DNA of 64,000 bases from PFL25 sp046260155 (GTDB lineage Bacteria > Chloroflexota > Anaerolineae > Anaerolineales > UBA4823), in assembly GCA_046260155.1 (NCBI GenBank), contig JBJYXV010000091.1, positions 53,642 through 117,641 of the forward strand, in the 5' to 3' direction. The position numbers were made by a program, and so were the translations under genes. Position 1 is the stretch's first letter. Every line of letters starts with the position of its first letter. Of the stretch, positions 34,253 to 41,984 are shown piece by piece. A model generated the notes under the pieces. It was not told the origin of the DNA and did not search any database. It saw only the letters and a program-made list of their open reading frames with translations.

Positions 34253-35032
34253 TTGAAAATCGTTGTATGCGTCAAGCAAGTGCCCGACACCGCTGCAAAA
34301 GTTGTAGTCGAAGATGGGCGAGTAACCTGGGGTGATGCTCCCCTGGTGATTAACCCCTGGGATGAATATGCTGTTGAAACCGCCTTGTTACAGCAGGAAA
34401 CACACGGAGGAGATGTAACTGCAATATGCCTTGGTGGTGAAGAAGGACGGGAAGCCCTCAAGCATGCCTTGGCTATGGGCTGCGGTAATGCCATCCTGAT
34501 CACAGGTCCAGGGCTCGAGAAAGCAGACAGTTTGGTAACCGCGCGGATTCTAGCCAGTGCCATCCAAAAAATCGGGGACGTTGAAGCTGCGTTTTTTGGA
34601 CGGCAGGCAATTGACGGGGATGTCGGGGTTACAGCCGCTCAAACTGCCAGATTCTTAAGATGGCCTTCCTTGACGTTGGTATCTGCGATCGATGAGCTCG
34701 ATCCCGCCAGCAAATCCATAAAGGTAGAACGTTCCGTCGAAGAAGGTCGACAAGTTGTTGAGGGTAAACTCCCCGCGGTGATCAGTGTTGTTAAAGATAT
34801 CGGGGAACCACGTTATCCCTCCTTCATGGGCATTCGTAAAGCTTCACGTGCAGAGATACCAGTCTGGAGCCCCACTGATGTTGGCGTGGAAGCGACCGAA
34901 CCAGTCGTTACTTGGCCTGAAATTTCCAATCCCCCACAGAAAGAAATCGTGACCGAAATGATCACGGGTGATTCACCGGAGGAGATTGCAGATACATTGG
35001 CAAAGAAAATCTTAGAGGAAAAGGTGCTGTGA
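34253..35032 (+). CDS. etfB: Electron transfer flavoprotein beta subunit
   Basis: A 259-residue ETF-beta that binds AMP or a second flavin and pairs with EtfA. MKIVVCVKQVPDTAA at the start, DGDVGVTAAQTARFL around 125 and VSVVKDIGEPRYPSFMGIRKA near 185 are diagnostic. The start is TTG at 34253 behind a strong AAAGGAGG, a rare initiator with an excellent ribosome-binding site. The stop overlaps the EtfA start (GTGATGG), so the subunits are translationally coupled. Confidence 0.95.
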   Translation: MKIVVCVKQVPDTAAKVVVEDGRVTWGDAPLVINPWDEYAVETALLQQETHGGDVTAICLGGEEGREALKHALAMGCGNAILITGPGLEKADSLVTARILASAIQKIGDVEAAFFGRQAIDGDVGVTAAQTARFLRWPSLTLVSAIDELDPASKSIKVERSVEEGRQVVEGKLPAVISVVKDIGEPRYPSFMGIRKASRAEIPVWSPTDVGVEATEPVVTWPEISNPPQKEIVTEMITGDSPEEIADTLAKKILEEKVL

Positions 35033-36075
35033 TGGCTGATAAGGTTTGGGTGTATATCGATCAATATCAAGGGGAAGCAATACCAGCAGCTTGGGAGGTG
35101 ATCAGCGCAGCTCGTTTGCTCACTGAACAATTAGGTGGTGGGGTTACTGCATTCGTTGCTGGTTCAGCAGTCCAGCAAGTCGCTGAAGAAGCAGTGCAAT
35201 ATGGTGCAGACCTGGTGTATGTTTGTGAAAATGATACGCTGGGTGAATTTAGAGCTGAACCTTTTGCGAGCTTGTTGAGCAGCCTGGCTAAAGAACACCA
35301 ACCGGAAGTTATATTATTTCCAACCACCAGTCGAGGTCGAGAATTAGCAGCCATGGTGGCGGTTGATATGGGAACCGGCGTAATGCCTGATGTAACTGCT
35401 CTCGAAATTAAGGATGGGGATGTGGTTGCAACCAGACCGGTCTATGGTGGAAAGCTGATTTCAAAGGCGGTCTGCAGCGCACGGCCGCAGTTAATTACTA
35501 CCCGCGTAAGGGCATTTTCACCTCCAGATCCCGATCCAGCAGGGAGTGGTACTATCGAACAGGTGAGCGCTATCATACCTGAAGATGAAATTTTGACTAA
35601 GATCTCCGGTTATTCAGAAAGCGCAGGCGGCGTTACTTTGAATGATGCTGCGGTGATTGTATCGGGCGGTCGTGGAGTTTCCAACAATGCATCCCTCGAA
35701 CCACCGGCTGGATTAGATGAACATGACGCTGAAATTTGGAAGGCTCAGCAAGGATTCAAATTGATCGGTGACCTGGCTGAAGTTTTGGGTGGTGCTGTTG
35801 GTGCCAGCCGCGCAGCAGTCGATGCAGGTTACGTTCCTTATAATCACCAGGTTGGACAGACTGGCAAAGTAGTCTCACCTGATCTGTATATCGCATGTGG
35901 AATTTCAGGCGCTATACAGCACCAGGCAGGAATGAGAACTAGTAAAGTAATCGTCGCAATTAATAAGGATGCCGAAGCTCCTATTTTCAAGATGGCACGC
36001 TTCGGGGTCGTGGGTGATCTCTTTGATATTCTACCCCCATTGACTGAAGCCTTTAAGAGTCGATTGGCTGCATAG
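35029..36075 (+). CDS. etfA: Electron transfer flavoprotein alpha subunit
   Basis: A 348-residue FAD subunit. The N-terminal half is an ETF-type nucleotide-binding fold (KVWVYIDQYQGEAIPAAWEV, TTSRGRELAAMVAVDMGTGVMPDVTAL). The C-terminal FAD domain has GGRGVSNN, GASRAAVDAGYVPYNHQVGQTGKVVSPDLYIACGISGAIQH-type elements and FKMARFGVVGDLFDILP. It overlaps etfB by 4 nt and ends the operon at a terminator. Confidence 0.95.
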   Translation: MMADKVWVYIDQYQGEAIPAAWEVISAARLLTEQLGGGVTAFVAGSAVQQVAEEAVQYGADLVYVCENDTLGEFRAEPFASLLSSLAKEHQPEVILFPTTSRGRELAAMVAVDMGTGVMPDVTALEIKDGDVVATRPVYGGKLISKAVCSARPQLITTRVRAFSPPDPDPAGSGTIEQVSAIIPEDEILTKISGYSESAGGVTLNDAAVIVSGGRGVSNNASLEPPAGLDEHDAEIWKAQQGFKLIGDLAEVLGGAVGASRAAVDAGYVPYNHQVGQTGKVVSPDLYIACGISGAIQHQAGMRTSKVIVAINKDAEAPIFKMARFGVVGDLFDILPPLTEAFKSRLAA

Positions 36076-36099
36076 ATCTTAATTTCTACGGAGAATACC

Positions 36100-36137
36100 A
36101 GAGGTGAGTGAGGAATTGACTTTGCTCACCTCTTTTT
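36100..36137 (+). terminator. Terminator after etfA
   Basis: A 9-bp stem AGAGGTGAG (36100-36108)/CTCACCTCT (36125-36133) followed by a T run. It sits between convergent etfA and yjbQ and may serve both. Confidence 0.9.
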
Positions 36138-36139
36138 AT

Positions 36140-36559
36140 TTATATCCCCAAACCACGAACCAGGATCTGCCTGCGGTGCGGCCTCGTGCGGTGTTCGAAA
36201 AGGTAGATTCCCTGCCAAGTGCCAATATTCAGTTTTCCATGATCGATGGGAATGGAAAGGCTGGTTGATGTCAGCATAGCACGTATATGCGAGGGGGAGT
36301 CATCTGACCCTTCAAGTATGTGACGATACCAGGATTGATCTTCAGGGACTAAGCGTTCCATAAATTCCTCCAGATCGATCTTTGCCGTTGGATCAAAACT
36401 CTCGCTGATTACCATTGAGGCGCTGGTATGCGTTACGTAAAGATAGCACATACCTTCTTCAATACCCCACTCCTTAATCAAGACATCAATTGATGAAGTG
36501 AAGGGATATAAACCTTTTCCTTGTGTATTAACTATGAGAGAACTCTTGTGCCATTCCAT
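36140..36559 (-). CDS. YjbQ/UPF0047 family protein
   Basis: A 139-residue small beta-barrel protein of the UPF0047/YjbQ family. It has the characteristic YLYVTHTSASMVISESFDP near 41, where the conserved His and Ser lie, and TWQGIYLFEHRTRPHRRQI near the end. Homologues have weak thiamine-phosphate synthase activity, but the physiological role is uncertain. The gene converges on etfA and is followed on its 5' side by a long non-coding stretch. Confidence 0.9.
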   Translation of the reverse strand: MEWHKSSLIVNTQGKGLYPFTSSIDVLIKEWGIEEGMCYLYVTHTSASMVISESFDPTAKIDLEEFMERLVPEDQSWYRHILEGSDDSPSHIRAMLTSTSLSIPIDHGKLNIGTWQGIYLFEHRTRPHRRQILVRGLGI

Positions 36560-37010
36560 GTTAAGCGCCTTCGAACTAGCTTGGGATGATTTGTTTCATC
36601 TTCAGAGCAGCGGTGAAAAATGTTATCCATACAATAACTGGCACCAAGGGAGATGCCTGCTACTGATCGTAATTTCATTGATCATATTTTATGCTATTAA
36701 GTTGATATTTTTTTGATCAGAAGCTGCTGATCGAAAAAGGAGCCATCTATATTACTTTTGGTGGAGTAAGCGGCGGGTGACCCTCTGGTGACTAAAAAAA
36801 CCATGCCATGGAAAGTTCCTGAATACAGTAAAGGATCTCCAGGACCAGGTGAACTTATTGTTCGGTGGGTGATAGGTTCGGGCAGGCTACTTGCGCCGCT
36901 GGAGTTGTACACCTGAGCGAAAGACTGAATATTCTCTGGAGCTCTCACAATCACTGGGTGGTCCCGGTGATGCAACCAATGGAATCTCTTACAATTGCGA
37001 CGAGTTTTCG
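36560..37010. other. Non-coding stretch upstream of yjbQ
   Basis: About 450 bp. Several short open frames occur on both strands (the longest 92 codons, minus, 36697-36975), but none has a ribosome-binding site or family match. I support no gene here, though it may contain degraded sequence continuous with the neighbouring pseudogene. Confidence 0.4.
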
Positions 37011-37215
37011 GCTCGCAGTTTGTTTAATAAGAGAGATGACCTTTTCTTATCCGTCAGCGGTCAACTCCTTCAGCTCGAAAGCAGTTGGCCACATGACTCA
37101 TTCGTCGAGATTCGCTGAGTTGCTGAAGCCCAGGGTCTCGTACCTGGATTTGAACTTCTGCGTGTCTTGGAAGAATCAGACCACCTTGCCATCCTTTGCG
37201 CAGAAATTAGATGTA
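37011..37215 (-). pseudogene. Decayed DUF1801 family gene fragment
   Basis: Reading the minus strand in one frame gives KDGKVV, stop, FFQDTQKFKSRYETLGFSN, then SANLDE, stop, VMWPTAFELKELTADG, stop, EKVISLIKQTAS. This is the C-terminal half of the DUF1801/YdhG family, where homologues have a Cys, a Gly and an acidic residue in place of the three stops (TGA, TGA, TAA). The 5' half is not recognisable beyond AFTTTSNFCA. The gene is dead, with three nonsense changes and no start. No frameshift is needed over about 65 codons, so decay is fairly recent. Confidence 0.75.
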
Positions 37216-37342
37216 GTGGTAAACGCTGTGATCTACATTAGGTTGCATAATCTTGAGTGGATCCACATCGGTTTTTTCGCAGGATTCAAAATGAAATCTA
37301 TCTATTAAAAGGATCAATTTTTCGGAAACGTGCTAATTTCAC

Positions 37343-37394
37343 TTGAGAAAATACGAAAATCACAGTAAAATTAGTAAAACCTACGAAAATCACA
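37343..37394 (+). promoter_or_regulatory. Promoter and paired 13-bp direct repeats before the Lrp gene
   Basis: TTGAGA (37343-37348), a 17-bp spacer, and TAAAAT (37366-37371). The 13-mer TACGAAAATCACA occurs at 37352-37364 and again at 37382-37394, 30 bp apart, close to three helical turns. One copy sits in the spacer and one at about +10. This fits an autoregulatory operator. Confidence 0.6.
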
Positions 37395-37402
37395 ATACGG
37401 TG

Positions 37403-37870
37403 ATGGATCAAACCGATTTAGATATAATTTCCTACTTGCAGTCCAACGGTCGCATGCCTTTCACGGATATCGCAAAGGCATTAGATATCTCTGAAGGAAC
37501 TGTCCGAAACCGGGTATCACGTTTGACGGAAACCCGGATTCTTCAAATCGTGGGCATGGTAGACCCTTACCAGCTGGGTTACGATGCACCCGCAGTGATC
37601 AGTATATCTGTTCAACCCCCGCTTCTAAGCCAAATTGCTAATTCAATTTCCAAATTTCCTGAAGTGAGCTACTTAATCATGGTCTCTGGAGAGTATGATC
37701 TCCTGGTTGAAGTTCTGTGTAAGGATCGGGACCATTTAGCAAATTTTTTGAATGAGAAATTGCTCAAGGTACCCGGGATTATAAGCACCGAAACCTCGAT
37801 GGTATTGCATACCTACAAAATGTCTTATGGAGCGTTGCCGGAAATCAGCATTGATTTGAATGAAGGTTAA
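37403..37870 (+). CDS. Lrp/AsnC family transcriptional regulator
   Basis: 155 residues from ATG 37403. An upstream TTG at 37343 is the promoter -35 and is rejected. The HTH occupies residues 1-60 (MDQTDLDIISYLQSNGRMPF, IAKALDISEGTVRNRVSRL). The RAM ligand-binding domain follows (VSGEYDLLVEVLCKDRDHLANFL, VPGIISTETSMVLHTYKMSYG). It lies directly before a dehydrogenase/aminotransferase pair in the same direction, so it probably senses an amino acid and controls those genes and itself. Confidence 0.9.
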   Translation: MDQTDLDIISYLQSNGRMPFTDIAKALDISEGTVRNRVSRLTETRILQIVGMVDPYQLGYDAPAVISISVQPPLLSQIANSISKFPEVSYLIMVSGEYDLLVEVLCKDRDHLANFLNEKLLKVPGIISTETSMVLHTYKMSYGALPEISIDLNEG

Positions 37871-38031
37871 GGATTAGCCATCCATGATTCAGACCCCCAT
37901 CAACCGTTTAAGCTGGCGATTTTCATTCTATCAAGGAGGGTGATTGAAATAAAACTACATAAATATCGAAATTCTCGATTGTATTTATTCAGAAATTAAT
38001 AGAATCCCTTTTAGCTCGAGGAGATAATGAC

Positions 38032-39201
38032 ATGCGTATCACAGTAATAGGCGGGGCAGGGAAAATGGCTTGTATTGCGGTTCAAGACCTCGCTCATGAC
38101 CCCCGTGTTGATGAAGTCGTCATAGCAGATATCAATCTTGATCAAGCCAGGATAGTTGAAGAAACCATTAAAAGCCCTAAGATCAGGAGCCTTAAAGCCG
38201 ATGTAAACGATCACTCAAGCCTGGTGGAGCTGCTGAAAGGTTCAGATGTGTGTTTAAACGGCACCGTGTATTATACAAACCTGGCTGTCATGGAAGCTTG
38301 TTTATCCGCCGGCATACACTACACTGATATGGGCGGATTGTTTTTTACCACACACAAACAGCTGGAATTAAGTGATCGATTTAAAGAAGCTGGATGCAGT
38401 GCGGTATTGGGGATGGGGTCAGCACCGGGAATTCCAAATTTACAGGCGCGTTATGCTGCCGACCGGCTGGATAGCGTTGACAGCATTAAAATCTTCGACG
38501 GCGTTATGCCTCCAGCGACCGACGATCCAATATTTACTTATGCGGTGCCGACAATAGTCGATGAATTAATTATGCAGCCGATGGTTTATAAGGATGGTGA
38601 ATTTAAAGCAGAGAGCCCACTGGGTGGTTTTGAAGATTACTGGTTTACCCCTCCGATTGGTTTGCTCCCCATGCATCTTTCTCTGCATTCTGAGGTAGCC
38701 ACCCTGCCCATCTCGTTTAAGGATAAAGGTGTTAGAGAATGCTTCTTTAAAATAAATTATTGGGGAATGTCTAAAGTGGTTGTTGAGAAAATCCGGGTGC
38801 TGGCTGAATTTGGTTTTGGCAGCACAGAACCTGTTGAGGTCAAAGGTCAAAGTATAGTTCCCCACGATATGATGGTGGCACTCCTTTCAGGTTATGTGCC
38901 TCCCATTACTGATTTCCTTGCGCCGGCGAAGAATAAACCACCTGAATGGGTCAAAGAAATCGTCACAGAAGTAAAGGGAAGCAAGGATGGTCAAGAAATG
39001 ACCTACCGGATGGGTACCCTGACCTGTAAAGGTGCTCTTCCAACCGGAGTTGCACCTGCGATCGCTGCTGTTTGGTTGGCAGAAGGACGGGTAGAACCGG
39101 GAGTTTATCCACCAGAGATTGCTCTCGATCCGGTCCCATTTTTTAAGGAATTAGAAGAACGCGAGATTTACACCCAGGTGACAACAACGCAAAGATTGTG
39201 A
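38032..39201 (+). CDS. Saccharopine dehydrogenase-like oxidoreductase
   Basis: A 389-residue NAD(P)-dependent oxidoreductase of the saccharopine dehydrogenase superfamily. An N-terminal Rossmann fold begins MRITVIGGAGKMA, with VVIADINLDQA for the cofactor 2' region. The middle segment CLNGTVYYTNLAVMEACLSAG and GMGSAPGIPNLQARYAA matches the family. The C-terminal half is the substrate domain. Start ATG follows GAGGAG. It sits between an Lrp regulator and an aminotransferase, so catabolism of lysine or another diamino acid is plausible; the substrate is not proven. Confidence 0.85.
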   Translation: MRITVIGGAGKMACIAVQDLAHDPRVDEVVIADINLDQARIVEETIKSPKIRSLKADVNDHSSLVELLKGSDVCLNGTVYYTNLAVMEACLSAGIHYTDMGGLFFTTHKQLELSDRFKEAGCSAVLGMGSAPGIPNLQARYAADRLDSVDSIKIFDGVMPPATDDPIFTYAVPTIVDELIMQPMVYKDGEFKAESPLGGFEDYWFTPPIGLLPMHLSLHSEVATLPISFKDKGVRECFFKINYWGMSKVVVEKIRVLAEFGFGSTEPVEVKGQSIVPHDMMVALLSGYVPPITDFLAPAKNKPPEWVKEIVTEVKGSKDGQEMTYRMGTLTCKGALPTGVAPAIAAVWLAEGRVEPGVYPPEIALDPVPFFKELEEREIYTQVTTTQRL

Positions 39202-39292
39202 GCAGTTTTTATTAGAGGTCGGAACGCACTTTAGGTGAGGCGTTCAAAATATAATATTTGCAGGTGATATTCTATCCACCTGGTAAATGGCA

Positions 39293-39321
39293 TGGATGGA
39301 GCAGTGTTGTAACTCCATCCA
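39293..39321 (+). other. Intercistronic 9-bp hairpin
   Basis: TGGATGGAG (39293-39301) pairs perfectly with CTCCATCCA (39313-39321) across an 11-nt loop, between the dehydrogenase and aminotransferase genes. No T run follows, so it is more likely an mRNA-stability or processing element than a terminator. Confidence 0.6.
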
Positions 39322-39403
39322 AAATGCTGAATAACAGGTCCATAGGATGGAACAATTTCTTATGCCAATTTTCTCCAGAAAATGAAAGAAGGAATGGATA
39401 CCC

Positions 39404-40678
39404 ATGTCACATGATCCCCTTGCGAATCTTTCGCCAGTTTGGCCTCACTACACACCGATCATCGCTTCACGGGCTGAAGGAAATTATGTTTATGATTTAG
39501 AGAACGTGAAGTATCTTGATTTTACCTGTGGTATTGGTGTAACAAATACCGGTCATTGTCATCCCAGGGTGGTGGAAGCGATTCGCAAGCAGGCAGGTTT
39601 ACTCTTGCATGGACAGATTAATATCATCGTTCACGAACCAGTCCTGGATTTGATTTCAGAGCTGCGCTCCATCCTGCCCCCGAGCATGGATGGATTCTTT
39701 TTTAGCAATTCTGGAGCAGAGGCGGTAGAAGGCGCTCTCAAGCTGGCCAGGCAAGCAACAGGTCGTCCCAATGTGATTGTGTTTCAGGGCAGTTTTCATG
39801 GGCGGACGGTGGGGACTATGTCCCTGACAACATCAAAGACGATTTACCGCTCCGGTTACCAGCCCTTGATGGCGGGCGTTTTTGTTGCACCTTATCCATA
39901 TTCTTTCCGGTACGGTTGGGACGATCAGCAAACCAGTCAATGGTGTCTCGAGGAGCTGGAATATTTGCTCGCTTCCCAAACTGCTCCCAGTGAGACAGCG
40001 GCGATCATAATCGAACCCGTGTTGGGTGAAGGAGGGTATGTTGTACCCCCGAAGAATTTTCTGCAGGGATTGCGGCAAATCTGTAACCAGCATGGGATTC
40101 TGCTGATCTGCGATGAGGTCCAATCCGGTTTTGGGCGCACTGGAAAATGGTTTGCTTATGAGAATTTCCAGATCGAACCTGATATCATCGTGATTGCTAA
40201 GGGCCTTGCCTCCGGGCTGCCGCTCTCTGGGGTAATCAGCAGCCTGGAGTTAATGAAGCGCTGGGAGCCTGGTTCACATGGAGGCACATATGGGGGTAAT
40301 GCCGTTGCATGTGCTGCAGCTGCTGAGACTATCCGTGTTATCCGGGATGAAGAATTGTTGGCAAACACCCTGGAGCGCGGCTCCCAGCTGATGACTGGTT
40401 TACGCCATTTACAGGAGGCGGTACCGTTGATCGGTGATGTCAGGGGATTGGGTTTAATGGTGGGGACAGAATTCCGCACTTTCGAGAATAAACCCGATAA
40501 GCATTCAGCCAAGGCAGTTGTTCATGCCTGTCTGGAAGGGGGATTGTTATTGCTCACCTGCGGGACCTGGGAAAATACAGTTCGCTGGATTCCGCCATTG
40601 ATTGTTGGTGAACAGCAGGTGGGCAGTGCCCTGGAAATATTCAAACAAGCTATTGAACAGGTTGTAGCGCCAGGTTGA
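39404..40678 (+). CDS. Class III aminotransferase (GabT-like)
   Basis: A 424-residue PLP-dependent omega-aminotransferase that moves an amino group from a terminal amine to an oxo acid. Visible motifs are GIGVTNTGHCHPRV, FFSNSGAEAVEGALKLAR, GSFHGRTVGTMSLT, LLICDEVQSGFGRTGKWFA (the Asp-Glu binding PLP) and IAKGLASGLPLSGV with the Schiff-base Lys. The family includes 4-aminobutyrate, lysine and ornithine transaminases. It follows the saccharopine-dehydrogenase-like gene after about 200 nt that holds a hairpin. Confidence 0.92.
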   Translation: MSHDPLANLSPVWPHYTPIIASRAEGNYVYDLENVKYLDFTCGIGVTNTGHCHPRVVEAIRKQAGLLLHGQINIIVHEPVLDLISELRSILPPSMDGFFFSNSGAEAVEGALKLARQATGRPNVIVFQGSFHGRTVGTMSLTTSKTIYRSGYQPLMAGVFVAPYPYSFRYGWDDQQTSQWCLEELEYLLASQTAPSETAAIIIEPVLGEGGYVVPPKNFLQGLRQICNQHGILLICDEVQSGFGRTGKWFAYENFQIEPDIIVIAKGLASGLPLSGVISSLELMKRWEPGSHGGTYGGNAVACAAAAETIRVIRDEELLANTLERGSQLMTGLRHLQEAVPLIGDVRGLGLMVGTEFRTFENKPDKHSAKAVVHACLEGGLLLLTCGTWENTVRWIPPLIVGEQQVGSALEIFKQAIEQVVAPG

Positions 40679-40688
40679 TTTACATCAA
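40675..40688. promoter_or_regulatory. Perfect FNR-type palindrome TTGAT-N4-ATCAA
   Basis: TTGAT, TTAC, ATCAA, overlapping the TGA stop of the aminotransferase. It equals the consensus for FNR/CRP-FNR regulators. The nearest downstream gene starts at 40881, 190 nt away. Confidence 0.45.
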
Positions 40689-40818
40689 GGTAAACGGAAA
40701 ATTGTTGAATCAGATAAAAATTATTTTCTGTTGCGAATAGCATAAGAATCAGAAATTATTTCAGGGGGTTTAATGGTGGACAGCATTTCCCCCTCACAAG
40801 AAATCAGGAGGATATTTT

Positions 40819-40893
40819 GTGATCCCAATGGTTCGTGGATCTGCAATTAGCCTGAAGGTGCGCCTGGTTGTGGAGTTGTTATGGCTAAAATGA
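40819..40893 (+). CDS. Possible 24-residue leader peptide overlapping the nuclease start
   Basis: GTG at 40819 is preceded by AGGAGG (40806-40811) at 7-nt spacing, better than the signal of the nuclease gene itself. The peptide begins VIPMVRGSAISLKVRL and ends VVELLWLK. Its TGA overlaps the nuclease gene's start region in another frame, so translation could be coupled. No family match. Confidence 0.35.
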   Translation: MIPMVRGSAISLKVRLVVELLWLK

Positions 40894-41897
40894 AATCTAT
40901 TATCTTCAAGATGCGCTGGTGGATTCTGGCCGTTACTAGCCTGATTATCTTTTCGATAATGGCTTTCCTGGCTGTTGCTGTATCCCTGGTAGAGCCAAAT
41001 CCTCAGGTGGTACAAACACCCATTCCGCAAACCAGTCCTGTTCTGGTTAGAATTTACACTGATACTCCAGAAACAACCTTGCCACCCAAAGCTACCAGCA
41101 CCATGCAAATTATCACTGCAACCGCCACCAGCATGACTCCAATCCGGGAAATGGGTTATGTTGAGCAGGTGATCGATGGAGATTCAATCAAAGTAGTGAT
41201 TGATGGAGTCGTGCATGAATTGAGGTACATTGGGATTGACGCTCCGGAAGTGGGCATGCCGTATTCGGAAGAATCGACTGCAGCAAACCAGCTGCTTGTG
41301 GAAAGCCAGGTTGTTGAACTTGAGGGCGATATCACGAATAGAGATTCCTATGGGCGACTGCTCCGCTATGTATTCTTATTGGATGGTAGGTTTGTCAACG
41401 CTGAGCTGGTTCGCTTGGGGATGGCTGCGGCGGAAGAATATCCACCTGATGTTAAATATCAAGCAGTGATCAGCAATAGTGAGCAGGAGGCAATTGAGGC
41501 GGGAATAGGATTGTGGGAGCCCGTATCAACAAGTACCCAGGAAGTGAACCAGGAGCCTGTCGTTTCAATCCAAATTGATCCCTCCTGTTCCCAATTCAAT
41601 GCTCCAGGAAATGACAATCAAAACAAGAATGAAGAATATGTTTGTTTAATTAATTCAGCACCAAAAAGTATTGCCTTGCAAGGATGGGTAATCCATGATG
41701 AGTATGGGTGGAGCTATGAATTTCCAATTTTTAATTTGGAAAGTAATGCAAGAGTGCGCGTTCTCACCGGGTGTGGGGTTGATACTTCATCAGAATTATA
41801 CTGGTGCAAAGATGAAACAGCTATATGGAATAATGATGGTGATTGTGTTACTGTACTGGATGGTGATGGAAATGAAGTTGTAAAGTTCTGTTACTAG
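40881..41897 (+). CDS. Secreted SNase nuclease with C-terminal lamin-tail domain
   Basis: A membrane-anchored or secreted nuclease of 338 residues. One N-terminal membrane segment (WWILAVTSLIIFSIMAFLAVAV) and a Thr-rich linker precede an SNase (thermonuclease) domain at residues 90-215. SNase active-site counterparts are visible: Arg in ELRYIGIDAPE, Glu in PYSEESTAANQ, Arg in DSYGRLLRY. The last 110 residues form a lamin-tail-like domain (NEEYVCLINSAPKSIALQGWVIHDE, then ARVRVLTGCGVDTSSELYWC) with paired cysteines. Extracellular DNA or RNA degradation is likely. Confidence 0.88.
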   Translation: MAKMKSIIFKMRWWILAVTSLIIFSIMAFLAVAVSLVEPNPQVVQTPIPQTSPVLVRIYTDTPETTLPPKATSTMQIITATATSMTPIREMGYVEQVIDGDSIKVVIDGVVHELRYIGIDAPEVGMPYSEESTAANQLLVESQVVELEGDITNRDSYGRLLRYVFLLDGRFVNAELVRLGMAAAEEYPPDVKYQAVISNSEQEAIEAGIGLWEPVSTSTQEVNQEPVVSIQIDPSCSQFNAPGNDNQNKNEEYVCLINSAPKSIALQGWVIHDEYGWSYEFPIFNLESNARVRVLTGCGVDTSSELYWCKDETAIWNNDGDCVTVLDGDGNEVVKFCY

Positions 41898-41984
41898 CCA
41901 ACCTGACCATCATTTTCCCCAAATTTATGAGATAAATCACTTGTAAGGACAGAATCAAAATAAAAGGCTGGCATATTTAATTTG

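Noticed and set aside
36697..36975. 92-codon minus-strand frame in the gap beside yjbQ
   Set aside because: No ribosome-binding site, no family, composition not clearly coding. Left as part of an unassigned gap.
37140..37165. T-arm-like word near 37150 suggesting a tRNA
   Set aside because: Flanking bases do not form an acceptor stem or anticodon arm; the word belongs to the DUF1801 remnant.
36865..37308. 147-codon plus-strand frame
   Set aside because: It lies antisense to the DUF1801 pseudogene, which explains its openness.
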